Assembly: GCA_027886185.1 (NCBI GenBank)
Contig: WOAB01000619.1
Coordinates: 124,001-188,000, forward strand
DNA length: 64,000 nucleotides
Source: Rheum nobile
Lineage: Eukaryota; Streptophyta; Magnoliopsida; Caryophyllales; Polygonaceae
Direction: 5' to 3'
Made by a program: the position numbers and the translations under genes. Shown here in pieces: positions 1 through 10,684 of this stretch (the stretch's first letter is position 1; every line of letters begins with the position of its first letter). The notes beneath the pieces are model-generated. The model made no database searches and was not told the origin of the DNA. It saw nothing but the letters and a program-made list of their open reading frames with translations.

Positions 1-357
1 CGTTGTCGCAGGTGTTGCGCCTATTCTATCTAAATTGAGTCGTGTAGACAGTCCCTCCGTGTTGACTATGCGTCTTGAGCCCCCAGGGACTGATACGGCC
101 GAGTGTACCTGCGACTTCAATAACTCGTTTTCACGGGTTAATCGAACGATTTCAGATTCAGATTGAGTACTTAGCATTTCGGTTCTCGCACGTTGTTGGG
201 CCAGTTCCTCTTGGAGGACATTCATGTCTTTTGCGAGCTCTTGCATTTGCGAGTTTGCGATTGGTTGGCCACTGATGTCCTCTGCCTGGTTCGTGATTTG
301 GACATTGCCTTGAGCTTGATTCTCAACGAGGATTGCAGGATTTCCAGCGTCAGCCAT
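1..357 (-). CDS. Gag-like N-terminus of the Tat-type element (partial)
   Basis: An open frame starts at the ATG at 357-355, 49 bases downstream of the PBS, and runs without a stop to the window edge (119 codons). The product begins MADAGNPAILVEN and contains a Gln/Glu-rich stretch around residues 35-80 that looks like a coiled coil. This is the usual place for gag in a Tat-lineage element, where gag forms the cytoplasmic particle. No matrix or zinc-knuckle domain is reached. The frame carries no defects over the visible part, so the element may be young. Confidence 0.6.
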   Translation of the reverse strand, partial: MADAGNPAILVENQAQGNVQITNQAEDISGQPIANSQMQELAKDMNVLQEELAQQRARTEMLSTQSESEIVRLTRENELLKSQVHSAVSVPGGSRRIVNTEGLSTRLNLDRIGATPATT

Positions 358-406
358 GATGGGATGAATATCGGGTTGATGATTGGATCGTTGATTGGCT
401 AGATGT

Positions 407-423
407 CCCACGGTGGGCGCCAA
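407..423 (-). other. Primer binding site of the Tat-type element
   Basis: On the minus strand, two bases after the LTR end, the sequence reads TTGGCGCCCACCGTGGG. This matches the style of PBS used by Tat/Ogre elements for tRNA-primed minus-strand synthesis and fixes the LTR border at 426. Confidence 0.65.
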
Positions 424-425
424 AT

Positions 426-940
426 TGTTTTGTGGCGAAAAGATCGAACCGACCTGAATCGCCTTAAGAATGGCAACTAGACAATGATAATATCGATTAT
501 ATCTGAATGATCCAAATCAAACAAAGATCTAGACGAAATTAGATTAAATAGATACAAAGGCAAGCTTATCTCCTTCGAATAAGAGATCGGTCGAGTCAGA
601 TGTTTCAATCGTCGGTCGCTTCAATACTGAAATGAAGAACTAAGCTAGAGAATAATCGTGAAAGTGAGTAAGAGAGTAGAGAATTGTAGTTCGTATTTAG
701 TGGGAATGATGGTGTGTTACAAGAGCAGAATTAAGCCTTTTTTATACATAATTATGAGGCTAAACTAATCTTGCCGTTGTCGTCCGAGATTCTAGGGATT
801 CGTCAGGCCGTCGCCTTACTTGTCCGATATTTTCTCAACCGTTCCAACGTTCCTCATTTTGCTGCCTTCCTCTGATCGTGGCTCGACTTGCTTGTTACTT
901 GGGCCAGCCCTATTGCTGATGGTAAATTTTGAGCCCAACA
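426..940 (-). repeat. 5' LTR of the Tat-type element (515 bp)
   Basis: The unit is bounded by TGTTTTGTGG at 426 and GAGCCCAACA at 940, giving the TG...CA ends (TGTT/AACA) expected of an LTR. The left border abuts the PBS. The right border abuts an uninterrupted Athila-type coding sequence at 941. The partner LTR and the second copy of the target-site duplication (expected to start GTATT) lie outside the window. Confidence 0.7.
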
Positions 941-1972
941 GTATTGATGACTTGAAAGGAATTAGTCCCTCAATGTGCATGCATAGGATTTTATTAGAAG
1001 ATGATCATAAACCCTCTATTGAGCATCAAAGAAGACTTAACCCAAACATGAAAGAAGTTGAAAAAAGGAGTGTTGAAATTGTTAGATGCAGGCATTATTT
1101 ATCCTATTTTTCATAGTGAGTGGGTTAGTCTAGTGCATGTTCTGCCTAAGAAAGGGGGTACGACTGTTGTGAAGAATGAAAAAAATGAATTAATTCCTAC
1201 TAGGACAGTCACGGGTTGGAGAATGTGCACTGATTATAAGAGATTGAACAAGGCAACCCGGAAAGACCATTCTCCCCTTCCCTTCATTGACCAGATGTTA
1301 GAGAGGTTAGCTAAGCATTCACACTTCTGTTATTTAGATGGTTATAGTGGATTTTTCCAGATCCCTATTCACCCTGATGACTAGGATAATACTACATTCA
1401 CTTGCCCTTATGGCACATTTGCATATAGGAGGATGCCCTTTGGTTTGTGTAATACTCCTGCTACCTTTCACAGATGTATGATGGCTATTTTTTTTTACTT
1501 TATTATGGACATTATGGATGTATTCATGGATGACTTTTCTGTATATGGCGCTTCTTTTGATGCTTGTTTGTCTAACTTGTCACGAGTTTTACAGCGGTGT
1601 GAAGAAGTTAACCTTGTATTGAATTAGGAGAAATGCCATTTTATGGTAAGGGAAGGTATTGTCTTGGGTCATTTGGTTTCTAATCGTGGTATTAAAGTTG
1701 ACATGGCAAAGATTGAGATCATTGAGAAGATGTCACCTTCTACTTCGGTTAAGGGTATAAGGAGTTTCCTTGGTCATGCAGGCTTTTATAGGAGGTTCAT
1801 TCAGGATTTCTCTAAAATTGCCAAACCTCTTACTAATCTGCTCTTGAAGGATGTTGCCTTTGATTTTTCGAAGGAGTGTTTTGATTCTTTTTGCAGGTTG
1901 AAGGAGGCATTGATTTTAGCTCCAATTATGCAGCCCCCTGATTGGGATCTCCCATTTGAGATCATGTGTGGT
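941..1972 (+). pseudogene. Athila-type reverse transcriptase (broken)
   Basis: The reading frame picks up mid-protein directly after the Tat LTR and covers most of the reverse transcriptase. Visible landmarks are the CTDYKRLNKATRKDH finger region (about 1227-1270), DGYSGFFQIPI (about 1337-1370), MPFGLCNTPATF (1433-1468), the catalytic FMDDFSVYG (about 1526-1552) and LGHAGFYRRF in the connection (about 1770-1800). In-frame stops fall near 1381 and 1627, and there is a frame change near 1060, so it is not functional. The MITE cuts it at 1973. Confidence 0.85.
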
Positions 1973-2345
1973 CAATGTTCTAAAAGTCGCTAGGCGGGAG
2001 CTGGGCGGTGAGGGGGGGCCTAGCGCCTTGGCGGCTAGGCGGGGGCCTAGGCATACTAAAAATTAATGCATGATCTATGTGATTATTTGATTATGTTCTT
2101 CCAAAACCATTAATCTTTATAAACCTATGTTAGAATGAGATTTGATATTATATTATGGGTCTTATTGTACAAGCCTAACCCAAAATTATGTTAATGCATC
2201 CGTCATCTTCTAAGATATTGCAGCTTCCACAACATTTGAGGATTCTTCTCGCCTAGGTGGATCTAGGCGGGTCCTAGGCGGAGGGTTACCGCCTAGCACC
2301 TAGCCGGGGCCTAGGCGGCCCTAGGCGGGGATTTTTAGAACATTG
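1973..2345. mobile_element. hAT-type MITE (373 bp) with 8-bp target duplication
   Basis: The terminal inverted repeats are perfect over 13 bp: CAATGTTCTAAAA at 1973 and its complement ending in TTTTTAGAACATTG at 2345. The flanks are TGTGTGGT (1965-1972) and TGTGTGAT (2346-2353), an 8-bp duplication with one mismatch. Removing the element and one flank copy restores the polymerase frame. Both subterminal regions are GC-rich and made of many CCTAGGCGG-like units in opposite orientation, around an AT-rich core. There is no coding capacity. Length, TIR style and 8-bp duplication fit a nonautonomous hAT element. Confidence 0.85.
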
Positions 2346-2874
2346 TGTGTGATGCCAGTGACTATGTTGTTGGAGCTGTTTTGGGGCAAAGGAGGGACAA
2401 GAAGCTTCATGCCATTTACTATGCTAGTAGGACTCTTGATGTGGCCCAAATGAATTATGCTACTACTGAGAAAGAGTTGCTAGCTGTTGTGTTTGCTTTG
2501 AGAAGTTCCGGTCTTGTTTGGTGGGTGCCAAGGTGATTGTCTACACTGATCATGCTACTATCAGATATCTCTTGAGAAAGAAGGAGGCCAAGCCTAGACT
2601 GATTCGTTGGATCCTTCTTCTTCAAGAGTTTGATTTGGAGATTAGAGACAAGAAGGGCACATACAATTTGGTTGCTGACCACCTTTCCAGGTTGACTCCA
2701 GAGCAGCTGGAGTGTACTCAGGATGATCCCCCTATTGATGATTATTTTCCTGATGACCATCTTTTCAGGATTACTAAGCAGATCCTAACTCTTGCAAATT
2801 CCAGGATGCCCTGGTATGCTGATTTTGTCAATTATTTGGTTTGCAATGAGTTATCGCATGGGCTATCTTTCTAG
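2346..2874 (+). pseudogene. Athila-type RNase H (broken)
   Basis: Continues the interrupted polymerase after the MITE. The RNase H domain begins at CDASDYVVGAVLGQR (about 2347-2390) with the first catalytic Asp. Next come YASRTLDVAQMNY and TTEKELLAVVFAL (Glu of the active site), then YTDHATIRYLL with the conserved TDH (about 2542-2575), and the exit sequence VADHLSRL (about 2674-2697). A frameshift lies between about 2500 and 2520, and an in-frame TAG is at 2872-2874. Domain order and spacing are otherwise normal for the lineage. Confidence 0.85.
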
Positions 2875-4177
2875 CAAAATAAAAAGTTCATGTCTGATGT
2901 TAGACATTATTACTGGGATGAGCCTTTGCTTTTCAAGCGGTGCGCTGATGGGATTATCCGACGATGCAACCCTGAGGAGGAGGTAGAGAGTGTTATCACT
3001 CATTGTCATTCTTTACCCTATGGAGGCCATGCTAGTTCTTCCAATACCACCTCCAAGATTCTCCAGTCAGCTCTCTATTGGACTTCTATGTTCAAGGATG
3101 TGCACCATTTCATTGCCTCTTGTGATGTTTTCCAGCGAACATGAAATATTTCTAGGAGGAATGAGATGCCTCTTAATAACATCCAGGAGGTTGAAATTTT
3201 TGATGTGTGGGGAGTTGATTTCATGGGACCTTTTCCACCGTCCTGCAACAACAAGTACATTCTTGTGGCGGTTGATTATGTGTCCAAGTGGGTGCAAGCC
3301 ATTGCCTCTCCAACCAATGACTCTAGGGTGGTGTCCAGGTTCTTCAACAAGGTGATTTTCCTAGATTTGGGACACCAAGAGTTGTGATTAGTGATGGGGG
3401 ATCACATTTTATTGAGAAGAAGTTTGAGGCTTTGCTGAAGAAGTATGGGGTAACTCATAAAATTGCCACCCCAAATCATCCTCAAATAAGCGGTCAAGTG
3501 GAGGTTTCCAACAGACAAATTAAGAGCATTTTGGAGAAGGCAGTATCCCGATCCCGAAAGGATTGGTCTTTGAAGCTTGATGATGCTCTTTGGGCTTACA
3601 CGACTGCTTTTAAGAATCCTATTGGCACTACACCATACAGGCTACTCTCTGGAGTCCTGTCATCTCTCTGTGGAGTTGGAGCACAAGGCATATTGAGAAA
3701 TTAAGTTGTTCAATTATGATATGAAAGAAGCAGGTGAGAACATGCGACTATAATTGCAAGAGCTGGAGGAGCTGAGATTGGATGCCTATGAGAATGCCAG
3801 GATATACAAGGAGAGAACTAAGAGATGGCATGACAAACACATTGTGCCTAAGGATTTTCAAGAAGGTGATCTTGTCTTGCTTTTCAACTCTAGACTCAGG
3901 CTCTTTCCTGGCAAGCTGAGGTCCAGATGGAATGGTCCTTTCCAAGTGAGACGAGTATACCCACATGGTGCTATTGATATATCAGTGAAGAGACATGTTA
4001 GTTCAAGGTGAATGGACAGCGCTTGAAGAAATATATAGCAGGGAGTCCGCTGGAGAAGGTGGCGTCTATCCACCTCAATTTGATCCATTGAAGGTACAGA
4101 AGGAAGGTCAAGCTAACGACCTTAAGCAAGCGCTACTTGGGAGGCAACCCAAGGTAATTTTCCTTTTTTCTCCCTAA
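2875..4177 (+). pseudogene. Athila-type integrase (broken)
   Basis: The zinc-binding part shows H, H and C positions in THCHSLPYGGH and CDVFQRT (about 2998-3141), with the last zinc-site Cys replaced by Phe. The catalytic core shows GVDFMGPF (about 3211-3235), ISDGGSHF (about 3387-3410) and VEVSNRQIKSILEK with the catalytic Glu (about 3498-3540). Defects include a TGA at 3142-3144, a frame change near 3355 and another near 3650. The C-terminal part (3754 to about 4177) contains LRSRWNGPFQVRRVYPHG and ends in ALLGRQPK, as Athila polymerases do. No chromodomain is present, as expected for this lineage. Confidence 0.8.
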
Positions 4178-4198
4178 AAGAAACACCTCTGGAGCCCC

Positions 4199-4365
4199 GC
4201 ACGCTTTGTGACAAACCGTGCGGGAAACCGTGCCTCCGCGCGGAGGAACTTACTAGAAAGACGCACGGTTTGTTACAAACTGTGCGCCTGACCGTGCCTT
4301 CTCACGGAGGGACTCTCTGGAGTCCAGCACAGTTTGACGCAAACCGTGCGCCAAATCGTACAGGT
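4199..4365 (+). repeat. Three 64-bp repeats, each with a long palindrome
   Basis: Three copies start at 4199, 4263 and 4327, an exact 64-bp period. Each opens with a 23-bp inverted repeat related to arms GCACGGTTTGT and ACAAACCGTGC around one central base. A second shorter motif, ACCGTGCCT, and CGGAGGA-like sequence follow. The same palindrome, again 64 bp apart, occurs in the LTR of this element (6982-7089). Confidence 0.8.
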
Positions 4366-4945
4366 GGTACTTTTCCGAAAAAAATTTGGCCTTTTTAAAA
4401 AAAAAACTAACCGAAAAATAAAAAGAAAAAAAAATCTTTCTTTTTTTCTTTTCTTTTCCTTTTTCTTTCTTTCCCTCTCCCTCCTTTTCTTTTCTTTTCT
4501 TTCCCAGCCCTAGCTATCCCCCTTCCTCTCCATCTATCTCACGACCCCTCCTCTCTCATACTCACCCTCTCCTCTCTCACACCCACGGACCACCACCTCG
4601 GCCACCCACTCGGACCACCCCGGCGACCCAGATCCGACCCTCCATCGAGCCACTCATCATTTCCCTTCCCCTCTCCTCCCACTTGTTTCAAGGTAAAAAC
4701 GCCCCATTTTCCCTCGTTTTTGCTTGTTAGATCTAGAATAATTTGTACTTGTTTATGTTTGTTTCTTTTAGTTTATTTGATTTCTTTGCTTGTTAGTTTA
4801 GTTTAGTTGATTTTAGGTGATTCTAGTTTGTTGATTTTACGGTTTGCTGGTTTGAGTGATTTAGGAGTTTTTCTATTTTGTTTGATTTTTGGGGTTTATT
4901 AGATAGAGTGATTTGGGGGTTTATCTATTTGCATGTTAGGCCCAC
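4366..4945 (+). other. Athila 3' internal region, pyrimidine-rich, no gene seen
   Basis: An A-rich stretch (about 4377-4435) is followed by a long C/T-rich tract (about 4436-4700), then T-rich sequence. No coding potential is recognised. The layout resembles an untranslated leader in front of the ORF at 4946. Confidence 0.5.
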
Positions 4946-5302
4946 ATGTTTATTCACGCCAGGAACAGCCAGGTTAACAACTTGAAATTCAAGGTTGGCT
5001 TCCCTCCTGTTATTCTGCTTGATGCCCGCCGTACCCCTACTGATGACGTGGACAACTGGGTCCGCACATGGGAAGGGCCGATTCCCCGCAATGATGATGC
5101 TGATGAGCCTCCTTGCCAGTGGGAGCATGGCGAGTCTTCTGGTGCCTCTGCTTCCACAGCCAAACATGATGATGTTGCAGCCCTACAACGCCGAGTTGAC
5201 GAATTAGCGGCCCAACAGGCTCAGGAGTGCGTCATGTTCCTCCAGATGTACCGCCAGGTGTACAGGTGTGACTACGACCCCAACAACCCACCACCGCAGT
5301 AG
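4946..5302 (+). CDS. Uncharacterised ORF downstream of Athila pol
   Basis: A 118-codon open frame lies between the polymerase and the LTR, where many Athila elements carry an extra, often env-like, gene. The product is acidic in the middle (DDVDNW, NDDADEPP). It has a Ser/Ala-rich linker followed by a likely short coiled coil (AALQRRVDELAAQQ, about residues 74-87) and a Pro-rich end. I see no signal peptide or membrane segment, so an envelope role is not supported. It may be the surviving end of a longer degraded 3' ORF. Confidence 0.4.
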   Translation: MFIHARNSQVNNLKFKVGFPPVILLDARRTPTDDVDNWVRTWEGPIPRNDDADEPPCQWEHGESSGASASTAKHDDVAALQRRVDELAAQQAQECVMFLQMYRQVYRCDYDPNNPPPQ

Positions 5303-6732
5303 ACTGACTTTGTGAGTTTCTTCTTCTTTTGTTACTTTTCTACATTGGGACAATGTAGGGTTTAGCATGGGGGAGCAACTCACATGTAGACTTGCATGTT
5401 CATTTAGTTGCATGTTCATCTTAGGTTTAGTTGCATTTGCTTGGTTTAATTTTGCAGTTTTTCGTTTTCTTTATGAACTTGGTTTCATGCATTGCATTAT
5501 GGATGTTTGATTTGACCCTTATTGCTTAATTTCCCCTGGTTGTCTTTCTTGTAATGCATGATTTATGAATCCCCTCAATACGGTTTGGTTGTTGATACTG
5601 CAATTGCATGTTGTGCATGATTAAGAGGGTTTACACTTTAGACAATTGGCTTGAGCATGTGACCTTTAATTGAGATGTGTTAGGACCGACACTCTAGACA
5701 AAATGTCGGTGAGGTTTTGGCCTTTTAGGACTATTTCTATGCAAGTCCTCTTTTTTTCTCTATGTGTGTGAATCTCTCTTTGATTGATAACTCTAGAACT
5801 TGCATTAATATCTTTTTCAAGACTACATCTATGATTTATGTACATGACATTAACATGATTGAGGCATTATTTCATTTAAACCCTTTATCATTGGCCACCC
5901 TATATATGTTTTCCTCTGCTTGAAGCCCCTTTGTGCCTTGATTGCCCTTTCTTTGGAAGCTCCACAAAAGCATACCGAGCCTATATATTCTTCCTACCCA
6001 TCCGGGGATTAGGATACTTTATTTGTCTTGCTAATGTGGACTTGAGCCAAGTTTGGGGGAGGTTGCATATGTTAGTGGTTGGATATGATTGAGCCTTGTA
6101 ATGTTCTCCTCTCTTTTTCCTTTTTGTCTCTCTTCCTTGAAAAAAAAATTAATAAAAATGAAAAAAAAAAAGATAAATGAAAGCAAGGAAGAATAAACAA
6201 AGAAAAGAGACAATTTATCATCAAGAGGGTTTTGTTGTATGGGTTTGAAGAACAATATTGGATTTGTGGGATCGTTTCAAGCTTGGTGTCGTCCTGGTAA
6301 TCCTTTTCCCCGGATTTATCACCACATGGGCTAAATTTATCCCTACCTAAATCCTATACCTTGGCCCCATTACAACCCTGGAAAGTCCTCATGATTTTTG
6401 TTGTGTACATGGTCTTTCGTAGTGGAGATTTAGGACATTGTTGCAAGCATATGGTTGTTTAGCATTCAAAGTAGAGAACTGAGCGAAACACGACCTTAAA
6501 CACATGAGTGGAGTGACTTCATTTCTTTAGCCTTGTGAAGTTTAGAGTAGAGGGACTATCTACATTTCTATCACTGGTTGCAAAGCATGCTATGATTGCA
6601 CTTGTCTCATTGTTTGGACTTTTATGGTCATTGCTCACTTGTCTCTTGGGTAGAAACAACCTTGACATATTTTGTGGATTTATAGACTGTGTACTTGCTT
6701 GAGGACAAGCAAGGGTTAAGCTTGGGGGAATT
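5303..6732 (+). other. Athila 3' internal noncoding region with polypurine tract
   Basis: About 1.4 kb without recognisable coding sequence. It ends in GCTTGGGGGAA (6720-6730), the purine tract that would prime plus-strand synthesis, two bases before the LTR. Similar wording (GTTTGGGGGAGG at about 6050) occurs once more inside it. Confidence 0.55.
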
Positions 6733-8145
6733 TGATGACATCCATTTTATACATATTTAGGACATGCATTTAGGCTATAGTTTAGGCATTTCCACATTTA
6801 TTATCTTGCATTTTTAGCTAGTTGCATCATTTCCTTTAGTTTAGATGTCTACACGAGTTTCTGCATGATTTCAGGTACATTGGTGGACTTCTGGAGGCAA
6901 TACAAGGCATAAACGTCATAGGCGAAGTGCACGAGCGAATTTGAAGGCGAACGAAGACAAAGAAGAGCATTCTGTAGCTTCGCACGATTTGTGACAAACC
7001 GTGCCACAAACCGTGCCTACTCATCCTGCTACACGTTGTAAAGAAGCACGGTTTGTGACAAACCATGCAGGTTTTGTCACAAACCGTGCGGTTGGCCCGC
7101 GGACCCGAATTCTTATTTTTTTCGCCCCCTTTTATTTTAGAACGGTATATATACTTTTGTAGGGTTTTCTTTTGCAGCTCTTACGTTATTCTTCTGCCTC
7201 TTTTTGCCACTCTCTCTAGCCCTAAGTGTTTTTGGAGTTTCATTGAAGATTTGTGAAGATTGGAGATTGTTTCCCTGGATTGGATCAAGTATTTCTCTTT
7301 TTCTAATTTAGTTGAATGATTTATTTTGTTCATATGATGTTTTTGATTGTTTCTCCAAGCATGTCTGGCTAAATTTCTTAATTCTAGGGTTGGGGTGATC
7401 CCAACAATGGATTGATAGACTTGTGTATGATATCTGTCTGAATTGAAATCTGGAACCTTGTCTGATTCAATCCTAGATTTCTTAATACAATTGATGAATA
7501 TTGATTAGGTTTCTATTAGGTTTGAGTCTGAAAGGAGATAACCTTAATAGATAACTCAGATAGGGTATGAGTCTGAAAGAAGATTACTTTATCAGATTAC
7601 TAGGTATTGAACCTGAGTGTTTTTTGTGCGACAGCAACCTAACTACTTTTGTGGAATCCTAAGCTATCATAGAAACCCTAGGTTTGCCTAGACTTAGCGG
7701 AGCGTGAAAGCGAATGTTAACCCAGTTTGATCCTAGATTCTAAGTGCCCAAAGGGTCTAGATTTGATTAGCTCTGCGCGACAGCGATTGGTAGTTATAAT
7801 TTAGGCACATCTATTATCGTCTGAAAGGAGTTAGTAGAGATCTTAGATAGCTTACCTTCATATTGGGTTCAGACTAATTTCAGGCAGATATCTATAAATT
7901 TACCAAGACACTGTTGTGGGGATCCCTAGTCCTATGATCTTCTCCTTAATCGTTGACAACCATCTTTTGCAATTTTGTTTCTTGTTTTCTTATTTCTTTA
8001 GTTATTACAAAAACAAATCTTCTTTTCTTACGGCTTAGCTTACCAGTTTAAGTTTACAAAAGATACCACATAGTCCTCATTGGAAACGACACTTAAAAAG
8101 CTACAACTGAACCCATACGCTTGTGGGTAGGTTTTTGTCCTATCA
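6733..8145 (+). repeat. 3' LTR of the Athila-type element (1413 bp)
   Basis: The left end TGATGACATCC follows the purine tract; the right end is ...CCTATCA. The ends form the inverted repeat TGAT/ATCA. A TATA-like ATATATAC lies near 7147, about 60 bp after the palindrome cluster. Sequence beyond 8145 is the coding strand of an unrelated minus-strand gag, so 8145 is the outer edge. The expected 5-bp target duplication would be AACAT (8146-8150), with its partner beyond the left window edge. Confidence 0.75.
6982..7089 (+). repeat. Palindrome cluster upstream of the Athila LTR TATA
   Basis: Near-perfect 23-bp palindromes start at 6982 and 7046, again 64 bp apart, and a third overlaps at 7067-7089. 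All are versions of arms GCACGGTTTGT and ACAAACCGTGC. They lie just upstream of the likely transcription start, so they may be promoter elements. Confidence 0.75.
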
Positions 8146-9000
8146 AACATACTGTTCCAACGTACTACAGTCATGATGCACCATCAATGGCTTGATATCT
8201 GGGTTCATCCATTCATGGAAGTGCCATATTTTCTGCTCTTCAGTTGCCACCTCACTCCTAGCATAGTGTAGTAGGTGGTTGAACTTCGCAGCCAAAGCAG
8301 TTACCTTCAACCCCTTAGTTTTCGGGTAAAGGAACTCTTTGTGTTTCTCCTCCCTCATCACTCGAGAGAAGAATCGGTCGATCTTCTTGGTCTTGAACAT
8401 CGACCAAGTCAGCTCAGGATGATCAGCCACTCCCGTGCTCTCCCACCATTCACTGGCCCCATCTTTCAGTTGCAATGATGCAATGTGTACCTTCTCAGCC
8501 TCAGTACACACAATGTTCTTGAATAGACGCTCCATATGCAGGAACCAGTAGGCCACCTTGACGGGTTCTCCAGTACTGTCATATGAATCTAGCCTCATCG
8601 AATTGATCGCTTTCAGCGCGCGACCATAACTTCCACCATCTCTTTCAGCATGCATAGGAGGCGCGATAATCGTCGATTCCTCCACATTCTGAGCAATTTA
8701 GGGAATGGGGTTTCCTTGGGCTTGCTGAGTCGCGGGCCTGATCATTTCAATGATAGCTTGCATCACAATCTTTCTTATCGCTTCAACAGCAGCATTGTCG
8801 AAAACGATTGGAACCATAGGAGGATTTTGCACTCTTTTCCCTCCAGCTTAAGGGTTAACTTGAGGCTGTACATTCATTGCTGGGTTGTTGTGGGACCCAG
8901 ACCCAGCTTCCTCCCCCTGGTTTGCAACACTACTAATTTGGACCCGAGAAGCATTGCTCAGTCCAGCTTCCTGTGGGGCGGTGTTTCTAGTGTTCACCAT
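8146..9000 (-). pseudogene. Tekay-type gag, truncated by the Athila insertion
   Basis: The frame starts at the ATG at 9000-8998 (MVNTRNTAPQ), immediately after CAG, as in families A and B. The conserved capsid-like part includes YGRALKAINSMRLDSY, FLHMERLFKNIVCTEAEKVH, ASEWWESTG and MREEKHKEFLYPKTKGLKV, ending at CSTLEQYV where the Athila LTR begins. Two in-frame stops are present (TAA at 8850-8848 and at 8700-8698), so the copy was already dead or has decayed since. The zinc knuckles are lost outside the break. Confidence 0.85.
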
Positions 9001-9227
9001 CTGTTGTGTTTAAGTTTATTAGATAAATACCAATCAAAATCAAATTGCTAGTATCAAATACTTGAAGTGCAATAATCAAGATAGTTATCTAATAAACTTA
9101 TTCTTTTATTATGGAAGAGACACATTACACTACACGTGGAAAAGAAAACATGAGTAGACTACTGCTCCATTATTTGTTCATAGAAAAGAAAACGACATTA
9201 AAACAAAAGACATTAAGGCATTACAAA

Positions 9228-10295
9228 TCACTGCTTCTTCGAGGGGTCGCAAAACAGTTCTTTGTACTCTTGGCCCGTCCTCCTCTTCTTCGGAGGCCTC
9301 ACGTCCTCGGACTCACTTGAGGAACTATGTGGCGTCGGGTCCCTCGGTACCTCAGCAGGCACATGTGGGTGGCAGAACGTGTCCAAGAATCCAGTTTTGA
9401 ACTCAAAAGCCACCAGACGCCTCTTAGGGTTGGAGTCTAACATCTTCATGGATTGCTCTATGTTTCGTAGCAACCATTGATGTTGTGCCACAAGCCGTTG
9501 AAATGTCAACGCCAGACTATTGTTCTCTGCCTGCAAGTCAGCCAACGACTCCTTCCAGGCCCCCATGTGCTCAGCTAGCACTGGCTTCACCTGGACCTGT
9601 TGGGGCACAGTGCTACCGGATGCCATGAGTGCCTCCCAAGGTCAAGCAGTTGCCCTTGTCTGCTCGATCTCCTCCTCGATTTGACGGATGGCCTCAGCGG
9701 TGGATGCCAAGCCAAACAACCCTAGAGTAGGCGGGCTTCCTGAGACTAGAAAAGGGACGTACCCAAGAGTGGGCTCCACATCAACCGAGGGATTAATCGG
9801 GTCGTACTCTTCCCACTCAGCATTGGGAAAGCCTTGCGCCACATAAGTTGTCGGTGACATCGTGGTGTATTCCAGTACCACAACGCCCGGCATTGGCTCG
9901 GAAACGTACATCTTCTCCCCGTCCTCGGGCTCGGGATCCTCACATGGATCCTCCTCCTCGTCCTTATGCTCGGGATCTTTACTTGGATCCTCCTCCTCGT
10001 ATGACAATACCTCAATGATCGGGGGCGGCGTACGTTGCACTTCTATGAAGCCCTCGTACTCGAGATCCTCCCTCGGATCCTCTTCCTCGTCTGACGAGAT
10101 GTCTATGGTGGAGGGTGGCCTAGACATCACCTCCTCCCCAATCTCGTAGTCAGGATCCTCACTCGGATCCTCTTCCTCGATGGTCTCAGCTACCACCAAA
10201 TAGTCAGCTCCCTCTTGTGGGGCGAAGTCAGCTACCGAGCCCTCTAGCTCGACCACCTCAACCGACTTAGACTCTAACTTGATCGACGAAACCAT
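9228..10295 (-). pseudogene. Extra ORF upstream of gag in element M (one stop codon)
   Basis: A 355-codon frame from ATG at 10295 to the stop at 9228, interrupted only by TGA at 9644-9642. Residues about 40-125 hold repeated acidic units of the form EEDPxEDPxxE. The end has a basic cluster, PPKKRRTG, that resembles a nuclear localisation signal. The middle has long Leu/Gln-rich stretches that may be coiled coil. It shares position, acidic repeats (EEDP) and the C-terminal PxPKRPCTG/PPKKRRTG motif with the ORF at 48736-49662 in family B. No known domain is recognised and the function is unknown. Confidence 0.7.
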
Positions 10296-10668
10296 TGTCT
10301 GAAAAGAGACAAGAAAAGGTTAGAAAGAATACAAATAGAAATTGTACTTTCTGGAATAATGCATGAGTAGATAACTACTATTGCATGCATAAGTTTTACA
10401 AGAACATTTCACTCAAAACATAAATTCAATTTCAATCGTCTTTAAACCCAACCATGTCTTCCTTTTCAAGCCCTTATATATATGAAACTATAATATTATA
10501 ATTTTTGGAATGAACCCACCAAACAATTGCAGTTTATAAACATTAAGGACATTTTATTTCAAGTCATACTTAGGACTTATAATAAAGAAATTGTTTACAC
10601 CCAAGTGTTGTTTCATAAAACTCAAATAAACTCGAATGGTTTACAAAAATTGAGTTTTAAGACATTTA

Positions 10669-10680
10669 GCTCTGATACCA
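10669..10680 (-). other. Primer binding site (initiator tRNA-Met) of element M
   Basis: The minus strand reads TGGTATCAGAGC four bases after the LTR end (...GTTACA). This is the common plant PBS complementary to the 3' end of initiator tRNA-Met. The same site follows the LTRs of families A and B. Confidence 0.9.
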
Positions 10681-10684
10681 TAAT

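Larger units (their letters stand above)
1..940 (-). mobile_element. Tat-lineage Ty3/gypsy retrotransposon, 5' part
   Basis: Read on the minus strand this is an LTR (940 to 426), a primer binding site and the first 119 codons of a gag-like frame, running off the left edge of the window. The PBS type (TTGGCGCC followed by CACCGTGGG) is typical of Tat/Ogre/Retand-like elements. The right LTR edge joins directly to sequence coding in frame for the Athila-type polymerase, so this element inserted into that polymerase gene. The lineage call rests on PBS and gag style only, because pol lies outside the window. Confidence 0.65.
941..8145 (+). mobile_element. Athila-lineage Ty3/gypsy retrotransposon, 3' part
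   Basis: Contains a decayed RT-RNase H-integrase region (941-4177), a long 3' internal region without a recognisable gene, a purine tract ending at 6730 and a 1.4-kb LTR (6733-8145). RT and integrase residues follow the Athila pattern (FMDD in place of YxDD, DGGSHF in integrase). It is invaded by the Tat-type element at 940/941 and by a hAT MITE at 1973-2345. Its 3' edge lies inside the gag of an older minus-strand Tekay-like element. Frameshifts and stops mean it cannot make its own enzymes. Confidence 0.85.

Noticed and set aside
4946..5302. Calling the ORF after Athila pol an envelope gene
   Set aside because: There is no signal peptide, membrane segment or cysteine pattern; it is kept as an uncharacterised ORF.
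9862..10149. Ser-rich plus-strand frame opposite the acidic ORF
   Set aside because: It is the antisense shadow of the Glu/Asp repeats of the minus-strand pre-gag ORF.
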